From Prochlorococcus sp. AG-424-P23 (GTDB taxonomy: Bacteria; Cyanobacteriota; Cyanobacteriia; PCC-6307; Cyanobiaceae): DNA of 64,000 bases. Of the stretch, positions 57,432-64,000 are shown one piece after another. Each line of letters begins with the position of its first letter. Within the stretch, counting starts at the first letter, position 1. Location: the NCBI GenBank assembly GCA_003210135.1, contig QCNK01000006.1, positions 1 to 64,000 on the forward strand, in the 5' to 3' direction. The notes below the pieces were generated by a model. It had not been told where the DNA came from. It saw only the letters and a list, made by a program, of their open reading frames with translations, and did no database searches. Both the position numbers and the translations under genes were made by a program.

Positions 57432-58025
57432 TTGGAAAAAAGAAATCCTATTATATTGATTCATGGTCTTTGGAATACTTCAAGTATTTTTTCTTCTTTC
57501 ACTTCAAAACTTGATGATATTGGAATTGAATATTTTGCCCCAACTCTTAAGCATTCATTTGGAATGACTTCAATTATAGATTTGACTAATATATTAAACG
57601 AATTAATTTTAGAGAAATATGGTTTAGAAAAAGAATTAGATATTTTGGGATTCTCAATGGGGGGAATAATTGGAAGGTATTGGATTCAAAAATTTAATGG
57701 TTACAAAAGAACAAGAAGATTTATATCTATAGGTTCCCCTCACAAAGGAACATTAATTGCTCAACTAGTACCTAAATACCCTTTTAGAGGTATATCAGAA
57801 ATGAAAATAAATAGTAATTTTTTGAGAGAACTGGAAAAGAATGATTTTTTTCTTAATGATATCGAGTGTATAAATTTCTTTACTTATTGGGATCTAATGG
57901 TTTTCCCTGGCTGGTGGACTAATTTAAATTTTGGGAAAAAAATATCAGTAAGAGTTTATAAACATAGAAATCTAGTAAGAAATAAATCTGTGGTTGACAA
58001 AATAATCGATGAAATTATTATGTAG
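57432..58025 (+). CDS. alpha/beta-hydrolase, lipase-like
   Basis: A 197-residue protein (TTG start) with the oxyanion-hole motif ILIHGLWN near the N-terminus and the nucleophile elbow GFSMGG, the pattern of small bacterial triacylglycerol lipases/esterases. A catalytic histidine is plausible near VYKHRN. The substrate is unknown. It overlaps the M3 peptidase gene tail to tail by eight bases. Downstream position after folB suggests a proA-folB-lipase transcript. Confidence 0.8.
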   Translation: MEKRNPIILIHGLWNTSSIFSSFTSKLDDIGIEYFAPTLKHSFGMTSIIDLTNILNELILEKYGLEKELDILGFSMGGIIGRYWIQKFNGYKRTRRFISIGSPHKGTLIAQLVPKYPFRGISEMKINSNFLRELEKNDFFLNDIECINFFTYWDLMVFPGWWTNLNFGKKISVRVYKHRNLVRNKSVVDKIIDEIIM

Positions 58026-60105
58026 CCCCAGATAGACCTAAGTGTCTTATTAAGGAATCTGTTTTTGGTCCTCTTCCCCTGAATAGTTTAAATATGTCTA
58101 ATGGAGGTAAGCTTCCACCCAAGCTAAGTATTGTATCTTTAAATTTCTTTCCAATTAACTTTAAATCTTCAGAGTTTTCTAAATCAGCTTCTTCGAACAT
58201 TGAAAATGCATCAGCACTGAGAACTTCAGCCCATTTATAGGAGTAATATCCTGCAGAATATCCCCCGGCAAATATATGACTAAAACAACAAAGAAATTGA
58301 TCTTCTTGAATTGGGGCAATAACTGTAGTTTGTTTTGCAATTTCTCTTCTTATTTCATCTGCTGTTTTACCTTCTTTTTTATCAATATCACTATGCAATC
58401 TGAGGTCTGTAATTGCAAAATGTAGCTGTCTAAGAGTAGCCATACCACAATTAAAGGTTCTATTCTTTAGGAGCTTCTCAAAATTTTCATCGGATAATTT
58501 TTCGCCTGTTTTGTAGTGTTTAGCGATACTCATAAGTGTATTTTTATGGAAACACCAGTTTTCCATAAATTGACTTGGAAGTTCAACTGCATCCCACTCA
58601 ACATTGTTGATACCTGCGGCTTGAGGAAGATTTACAGTGGTAAGCATGTGTTGAAGACCATGACCAAATTCATGGAACAGGGTCTGAACTTCTTCAAAAC
58701 TCATCAAACTTGGCTTATCTTTTGATGGTGGAGTCTGATTGCAAACGAGATAAGCTACGGGGAGGGTATTTTTGCCAACATTATTTTTATTCAAACATTC
58801 ATCCATCCAAGCCCCTCCTCTTTTTGATTCAGGCCTTGAATATGGATCGAGATAAAAGGCTGCTATTTTGGTATCTTCTTTATTAAGGATATTAAAAAAT
58901 AAAACGTCATCATTCCATCGTGGTGCCTCATCAGTTGCCTCGACCACTTTAATTTCAAAAAGCTTTTCACTTAATTTAAATAAACCTTTCAAAACATCAT
59001 TTAGTGGGAACCATGGTCTCAACGACTCTTGATCCAAATTTAGCTCTTTCTTTCTAAGAAGTTCAGACCAATAATTAATATCCCATGGCTCAATATTCTG
59101 TGATTTTGGAAAACCATTAGCTTTAGAAAAATTATCGAGTGTTTCTAATTCAATTTTTGCGGTTTTAAATGCTGGTTCTCTCAATTCTTCTAAAAGTTTT
59201 TCAACATTTTTAATTTCTTTCGCCATTTTCGTTGACAAACTGAGTTCTGCCCAACTTTCATAACCGAGAAGATTAGCCTGTTTAGTTCTAAGGGATAATA
59301 TGTCTTCAATTATTTGAGAATTATTTTGCTCTCCTTGAGACGCCCTGCTAACAAATGCCTTGTATAGTTTTTCTCTAAGGCTACGGTCAGTGGCATATGT
59401 CATGAATGAGGTGTAAGTTGGAATGTCTAGGCTTAATTTCCAGGGTCCATTTTTAATATCAACTTCTTCATCTTTTTTTAAGTGATTGTGTGCAGAAATT
59501 GCCATCAATTCAAGAACTCGTTCAGGAAGACCATCGACTTCAGATTTTTTATTTAATATTAAAAACCATTTATTAGTGGCATCTAGAACATTGTTGCTGA
59601 AGTCCGTTGATAGCTTTCCAAGCTTTTCTGAAATATTATTGAATTCTTCTTGATCAATCTTTTGTAGAGAAATTCCTCTATGTTGCATCGCTAGGATTTC
59701 TTTATCTAAAATTCTGGTTTTGATTTGATCAAAGTTATTTGTTTCTTTTAGGTTAACTAAAGAATTGTAAATTATTTTACTTTGTCCGAATTTGTTGCTG
59801 AGGCTAATAATCTCTGGAAGAAACTTTGAATAAATATCTCTAAGACTTTCAGAATTATTTACAGCATTTAGATGACTTATTACTCCCCAACTCCATCTAA
59901 GAATTTCATTGACTTCATTTAAGGGATTTATTACTTTATCCCAACTTAAATCGTTTTGAACTAAATAATTAGTTAAATTTTTCTCTATGTTTTGAAAATC
60001 TTCGGAGATCTTTTCAAGTACTGTTGGGAATTCTTTAATTATGTTTTCGGGAGTAAATTTTTTAAATTCTGGTAGTTCTCCATATTTAAAAATTGATTTA
60101 TCCAT
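58018..60105 (-). CDS. M3 family oligopeptidase (OpdA/PrlC type)
   Basis: A 695-residue zinc metallopeptidase. The active site HEFGH lies in FHEFGHGLQHMLTT, with the third ligand Glu in the later NNVEWDAVELPSQFMEN segment. The N-terminal helical part (1-330) and size match oligopeptidase A, which degrades short peptides such as cleaved signal peptides. It is cytosolic, with no signal. It is followed by a convergent lipase-like gene. Confidence 0.94.
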   Translation of the reverse strand: MDKSIFKYGELPEFKKFTPENIIKEFPTVLEKISEDFQNIEKNLTNYLVQNDLSWDKVINPLNEVNEILRWSWGVISHLNAVNNSESLRDIYSKFLPEIISLSNKFGQSKIIYNSLVNLKETNNFDQIKTRILDKEILAMQHRGISLQKIDQEEFNNISEKLGKLSTDFSNNVLDATNKWFLILNKKSEVDGLPERVLELMAISAHNHLKKDEEVDIKNGPWKLSLDIPTYTSFMTYATDRSLREKLYKAFVSRASQGEQNNSQIIEDILSLRTKQANLLGYESWAELSLSTKMAKEIKNVEKLLEELREPAFKTAKIELETLDNFSKANGFPKSQNIEPWDINYWSELLRKKELNLDQESLRPWFPLNDVLKGLFKLSEKLFEIKVVEATDEAPRWNDDVLFFNILNKEDTKIAAFYLDPYSRPESKRGGAWMDECLNKNNVGKNTLPVAYLVCNQTPPSKDKPSLMSFEEVQTLFHEFGHGLQHMLTTVNLPQAAGINNVEWDAVELPSQFMENWCFHKNTLMSIAKHYKTGEKLSDENFEKLLKNRTFNCGMATLRQLHFAITDLRLHSDIDKKEGKTADEIRREIAKQTTVIAPIQEDQFLCCFSHIFAGGYSAGYYSYKWAEVLSADAFSMFEEADLENSEDLKLIGKKFKDTILSLGGSLPPLDIFKLFRGRGPKTDSLIRHLGLSGAT

Positions 60106-60118
60106 TTATTAAAAAAAT

Positions 60119-61660
60119 TTAATTAACTAAAGTTGGAATTAATCCTACTAATTTAGCTAAAGTTAGCTGTTGACTGAGAGCGTTGGTTGAAGATTCATAT
60201 AAATTTATGGCTATTTTCGGCCAAAACCCTATCACTAAAGTGGGCAATAATAAACTGAATCCAATCGTCAATTCTCTCCCATTCATCTCTTTGACCGTAG
60301 CTAGCGCAGGAATTCTAGGGCCAAAGAATACTCTTCTACACATTGATAGTAGATATATTGGTGTTAGAACTAAACCGATAGCTGCAATAAGGATTGTGAT
60401 TGATCTAAAGATAGAGCTGAACCCTTCCTGACTAGTAATACCTAAAAATACAGTTATTTCACTTATAAAACCGCTCATTCCAGGGAGTGCTAGAGAGGCC
60501 AAAGAGCTTGCCAGGAAAAAAGCAAAAGTTATAGGCAAGACCTTTGCTAAACCGCCCATATTTGGTATCGAAAGAGTATTTGTTCTCTCATAGAATGAAC
60601 CTGTGACAAAAAACATAGCTGCAGCGATAAGACCGTGACTGATCATCTGGAGCATTGCTCCGCTTATCCCCAAAGCATCAACTGCTCCAATCCCTAACAG
60701 AACAAAACCCATATGACTAACTGAGCTACATGCAATTCTTCTTTTGACATTATCTTGTGCAAAAGCATTTAGTGCTCCGTAAATTATGTTAATGATTCCA
60801 AGAATAATTAATGCAGGTGCAATTTGTAGATGTACTTCAGGGAGTATTTGAACATTAAATCTTAAGAGAGCGTAGCCTCCCATTTTTAAAAGTATTCCAG
60901 CGAGTAACATTGAAACTGGTGCATTAGCCTCTCCGTGAGCATCAGGTAACCAAGTATGTAAGGGAAAAATAGGAAGTTTTACTCCAAAACCAATTAAAAA
61001 TCCCAAATAAGATAACAATGCTAGGCTGCCGGTTACATGTTTATTGGTTAAATCGGAAATATTTAATGTAAATGTGTCACCACTCAAGGCAAGTGCTAAC
61101 CCACTTATGAGTATTAATAAAGAAGCTAAAGCTGTATAAAGAATAAATTTAGTTGCTGCATATAATTTCTTTTTCCCTCCCCAAATTGCAATAAGAAGAT
61201 ATACCGGAACCAATTCAAGTTCCCAGGCCAAGAAAAATAATAGGAAATCTTGAGAAAGGAAAACTAGTCCCTGTGCTGATGCTTGGACTAATAAAAGAGC
61301 AAAATATAGGTTAGATTTTTTCTTGATTTTCCAACTTGCGGCAGCTGATAAAAATGTAATTAACCCACTCAAAGCCACTAAAGGAGCAGATAACCCATCA
61401 ACTCCAAGAGACCACTCTAAGCCTATTGAGGGCAGCCAAGAAGCTCTTTCTACCAGTTGCAAAGAACTATCTGAAGTATTAAATTTTTGGAAAAGAACTC
61501 CGATGATTAATAAAAAATCTAAAAATAAAAAACTTAATGAAATATTTCTAGGGAGTGTATTATCTTCTCCTTCCTTCGAGCTTAAAAAAGGCATTATTAA
61601 CGCCCCAATTAAAGGCAGTAAAACAATTGATGATAGCCAAGGAAAAGATTCTAAATTCAT
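60119..61660 (-). CDS. ndhD: NAD(P)H-quinone oxidoreductase subunit 4
   Basis: NdhD is a proton-pumping antiporter-like membrane subunit of NDH-1. The 513-residue protein has about 14 hydrophobic helices and the conserved [17 protein letters not shown] and [17 protein letters not shown] segments with the charged residues that carry protons. Cyanobacteria have several NdhD forms; this looks like NdhD1 of the respiratory/cyclic complex, but I cannot exclude NdhD2. It lies upstream of the peptidase gene by 13 bases. Confidence 0.94.
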   Translation of the reverse strand: MNLESFPWLSSIVLLPLIGALIMPFLSSKEGEDNTLPRNISLSFLFLDFLLIIGVLFQKFNTSDSSLQLVERASWLPSIGLEWSLGVDGLSAPLVALSGLITFLSAAASWKIKKKSNLYFALLLVQASAQGLVFLSQDFLLFFLAWELELVPVYLLIAIWGGKKKLYAATKFILYTALASLLILISGLALALSGDTFTLNISDLTNKHVTGSLALLSYLGFLIGFGVKLPIFPLHTWLPDAHGEANAPVSMLLAGILLKMGGYALLRFNVQILPEVHLQIAPALIILGIINIIYGALNAFAQDNVKRRIACSSVSHMGFVLLGIGAVDALGISGAMLQMISHGLIAAAMFFVTGSFYERTNTLSIPNMGGLAKVLPITFAFFLASSLASLALPGMSGFISEITVFLGITSQEGFSSIFRSITILIAAIGLVLTPIYLLSMCRRVFFGPRIPALATVKEMNGRELTIGFSLLLPTLVIGFWPKIAINLYESSTNALSQQLTLAKLVGLIPTLVN

Positions 61661-61739
61661 TTATGGAATGAATAATTTTTTTATTCTAGTTGAAGTTGTA
61701 CTAGCTTGAGACTATAACATTAAAAATGCCTAAGTAAAA

Positions 61740-62687
61740 CTACTTACCAGAGATAGTGCTAAATTGGCTTCCTGTTGTTTGTACGTTTAAGAATGGTGCT
61801 CTGCTCGCTACACCTAACTTCTCCCATGCTTTCACCATGGCTTGACTAACATTTTTACCATTTTCTTTTTTACACAAAGCTAAGATACTTGGTCCAGCTC
61901 CGCTAATTGCACATCCTAGAGCACCTGCTTGTAGTGCGGCATCTTTGACTTCCAGTCCACCTTTAATAAGTTTCCATCTGTAGGGTTCATGCAGCTTATC
62001 AAACATTCCTTCTTTAATAAGTTCCTGATTTCCTGCCTTTAAGCCATTTAGTAAAAGAGTAAGTGCCCCCATATTTGTCACGGCATCAGATATAGGTACA
62101 TTCTTGGGCATAACCTTTCTTGCTTCACTTGTGCTTAAACGAATCGCAGGTATTGCTACAACTACCTTAATTGAATCGTGCCAATCACATCTAATTATTC
62201 TCCATCTTTGAGAGGAAGACCTAGCTGTCAAGCAAAGTCCACCAAGAAGAGAGGGGACTACATTATCGGGATGACCCTCTATATCAATGGCAAGTTCAAG
62301 GAGTTTTTCTTTAGGCAATGGGGATTTCATTATTGCATTTGCTCCTATTAATCCAGCAACTATGGCCGTAGCACTGCTTCCAAGTCCACGAGCAGGAGGC
62401 ACTGCTAACTTAACTCTTGCTTCAAGTGCAAAAGGATCCATATTTGCGCTCTCCCATACTTTCTGAGCCGCTCTAAAAACTAAGTTTTCAGGGCCTCCTC
62501 TTAAGTGATTACCATCTGTACTTTCCATTATTAAATCAAATCTTTCTCCACCACCTTCAATCCTTGTGAATATAAATTCATTATATAAATCTAATGCTGC
62601 ACCAAGACAATCGAACCCAGGCCCTAAATTAGCAGTTGTGGAAGGTACTGTTACTCTTATTTTTTTACCAACTTCAGGAATAGACAT
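61740..62687 (-). CDS. thrB: homoserine kinase
   Basis: ThrB phosphorylates homoserine in threonine synthesis. The 315-residue GHMP kinase has the glycine-rich ATP-binding VPPARGLGSSATAIVAG and the C-terminal GCAISGAGPSILALC. The opening VTVPSTTANLGPGFDCLG is the substrate-binding motif 1. It follows glucokinase by four bases on the same strand and is likely translationally linked to it. threonyl-tRNA synthetase lies just upstream. Confidence 0.96.
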   Translation of the reverse strand: MSIPEVGKKIRVTVPSTTANLGPGFDCLGAALDLYNEFIFTRIEGGGERFDLIMESTDGNHLRGGPENLVFRAAQKVWESANMDPFALEARVKLAVPPARGLGSSATAIVAGLIGANAIMKSPLPKEKLLELAIDIEGHPDNVVPSLLGGLCLTARSSSQRWRIIRCDWHDSIKVVVAIPAIRLSTSEARKVMPKNVPISDAVTNMGALTLLLNGLKAGNQELIKEGMFDKLHEPYRWKLIKGGLEVKDAALQAGALGCAISGAGPSILALCKKENGKNVSQAMVKAWEKLGVASRAPFLNVQTTGSQFSTISGK

Positions 62688-62691
62688 TTTG

Positions 62692-63729
62692 TTAGGTATT
62701 TTTTAAAAGCATTTTTGCTCTGCAGGCTGCACTAAAAAGTCCAAACTCTTCATCTAAAATTACTTTCATGGGTATTGTTTTAAGAATATCTTTTAATCTT
62801 CCTTTGTCTAAAAATTGTTTCATAAATAAATCTGATTTAAAATTTTTGAAATGTTTTGGTGCGGTTCCTCCAGAAATCCATAACCCGCCAAAGCACAATT
62901 CTTGCAGAGCAACATCTCCCAATAAAGAAGCATAAGCACCTAACCAAATTCTCTCAACTTCATTCATTAGCTGATCCCCCTCATTCGAAAGAGTGCAAAT
63001 TTTTTCTGGTAGTTCTTTTCTTAAAGAATCAGAATTTTTAATTTCTTTAAAATATTTTTTTAGAGGATGATTTTGAGCATCAGGCTTGCCTAGTCTCCAT
63101 TCGGCAATTCTTGATAAACCAGTGCCGCTAATAATTCTTTCACAAGATATCCTCTCAACTTTTAGGTAATTCTTAAGCCAAATTTTTAATTCCCATTCTA
63201 ATTTTGACTTTGGCGCATACTCAACATGACCCCCTTCACTAGCTAAAACTTTTATCTTTTCCCCTGATATTATGCCTCTAGCAATGCCCAAACCAGTCCC
63301 TGCTCCAACAATCGCATGCAAATCACTATTAGAACCATCAAAATGAGTTCCATCTTGGATAGTGGAATATTGATTTTGTTTTAAATAAGGTATTCCATAC
63401 ATTTGCACTGCGAAATCATTTATTAGCTCGCAGCTTTTAAAATTAAATTTGTTCTGTAAATAATTTCCAGAAATGTCCCATGATAAGTTAATGATTTGTG
63501 CTTTATTGTCAGATAAAGGACCAGCTACGGCGAAACATGCAGTAGAAGGATGAGTAATATTTTTGCATTCATTTTTGAGAAAATCTTCTAAAATTAGTTC
63601 AAAAGAGTTCCAATCAGAGGATATATATTTCTTTTTGCATATTAACCTAGGCGAATCATCATTTATTACTTTTTCGAATATCCCCAATAGAACCTTTGTA
63701 CCTCCTAAGTCACAAGCAAGAAAATTCAT
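62692..63729 (-). CDS. glk: glucokinase
   Basis: A 345-residue ROK/ASKHA-fold glucokinase of the bacterial Glk family. It has the ATP-binding phosphate-1 motif DLGGTKVLLGIF, the substrate region with INDFAVQMYG, and GAGTGLGIARG for the phosphate-2 loop. Glucose phosphorylation would serve glycogen turnover (glgB is in the window) or uptake. It is downstream of thrS and upstream of thrB on the minus strand. Confidence 0.93.
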   Translation of the reverse strand: MNFLACDLGGTKVLLGIFEKVINDDSPRLICKKKYISSDWNSFELILEDFLKNECKNITHPSTACFAVAGPLSDNKAQIINLSWDISGNYLQNKFNFKSCELINDFAVQMYGIPYLKQNQYSTIQDGTHFDGSNSDLHAIVGAGTGLGIARGIISGEKIKVLASEGGHVEYAPKSKLEWELKIWLKNYLKVERISCERIISGTGLSRIAEWRLGKPDAQNHPLKKYFKEIKNSDSLRKELPEKICTLSNEGDQLMNEVERIWLGAYASLLGDVALQELCFGGLWISGGTAPKHFKNFKSDLFMKQFLDKGRLKDILKTIPMKVILDEEFGLFSAACRAKMLLKNT

Positions 63730-63739
63730 ATATTTGAAA

Positions 63740-64000
63740 TTATTCAGTTCTCCCTTTTTTTTCTATTAATTCATCCATTAATTTATAAAGATTAGGTAAA
63801 TTGAAAATTCCTAAATTGCTTCCATTTAAAGCTCTTAAAGCGACTGAATCAATTTCCTCCTCTTTATCTCCAATTACTGCGATTAAGGGAATTCTCCCGA
63901 GAGTTGCCTCTCTTATTTTATATCCTATTTTTTCATTCCTAATATCAACTTTTGATCGGTAACCATTATTATTTATTAATTCATTAAACTTTAAACATTT
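63740..64000 (-). CDS. thrS: threonyl-tRNA synthetase, C-terminal fragment (cut by the window edge)
   Basis: The last 86 codons of ThrS, reading from the window edge to a TAA at 63740-63742. The segment contains [35 protein letters not shown] and ends KKGRTE, which is the anticodon-binding domain of ThrS. The gene starts outside the window. It is upstream of glk and thrB, so the threonine synthesis gene and its tRNA synthetase may share a transcript. Confidence 0.93.
   Translation of the reverse strand, partial: KCLKFNELINNNGYRSKVDIRNEKIGYKIREATLGRIPLIAVIGDKEEEIDSVALRALNGSNLGIFNLPNLYKLMDELIEKKGRTE

Overview
The window is a stretch of the chromosome of a marine picocyanobacterium, almost certainly a high-light-adapted Prochlorococcus. 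The evidence is the strong A+T bias, very short intergenic gaps, many TTG start codons, an alpha-type carboxysome operon with form IA RuBisCO (csoS1-cbbL-cbbS-csoS2-csoS3-csoS4A-csoS4B) preceded by csoS1D, and photosystem genes (psaM, petE, ndhL, ndhD) beside light-dependent and dark-operative protochlorophyllide reductases. No insertion sequence, prophage, CRISPR array or integrase is visible. The assignment rests on remembered family sequences, not on a search.

Layout. 1-8.2 kb: a creatininase-family gene, then the alkane pathway (aldehyde-deformylating oxygenase and acyl-ACP reductase) running into accA and a short-chain dehydrogenase, then folE, trpF, a site-2-type protease and a lipoate ligase-like gene. 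8.2-13.8 kb: psaM, an unknown membrane protein, por, and converging on it chlN-chlB-chlL. 13.9-23.3 kb: the carboxysome region, with csoS1D upstream, the seven-gene operon, a reduced pterin-dehydratase-like gene (acRAF type), and small conserved unknown genes at both ends. 23.4-35.4 kb: mixed housekeeping genes (ridA, glyoxalase II, hisG, an ABC exporter, a GNAT, a glycosyltransferase pair, dnaA, a GST-like protein opposite glutathione reductase, a Ca2+/Na+ antiporter, pyrC).

35.4-41.3 kb: tRNA-Leu(UAA) preceded by a decayed half copy of itself, ndhL, trpA, a cyAbrB regulator, small unknown genes, a group 2 sigma factor, hisIE and a divergent QueD-like protein. 41.3-64 kb: clpB, plastocyanin, hemE, glgB, a CocE-type hydrolase, small proteins including Ycf51, a TamB/TIC236-like giant, proA, folB, a lipase-like protein, an M3 peptidase, ndhD, thrB, glucokinase and the 3' end of thrS.

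The gene content is mainly core metabolism: CO2 concentration and fixation, chlorophyll and haem synthesis, fatty acid/alkane synthesis, photosynthetic and cyclic electron flow, and amino acid and pteridine synthesis. The observations most worth checking lie between or inside known genes: the half tRNA duplication, a series of hairpins at successive carboxysome operon junctions, a GC-rich structured patch with a 14-bp direct repeat upstream of csoS1, a cysteine-less repeat in CsoS2, a metal-site substitution in the QueD-like protein, and a translationally coupled HTH/YkvA pair. I found no clear candidate for a wholly new multigene system.
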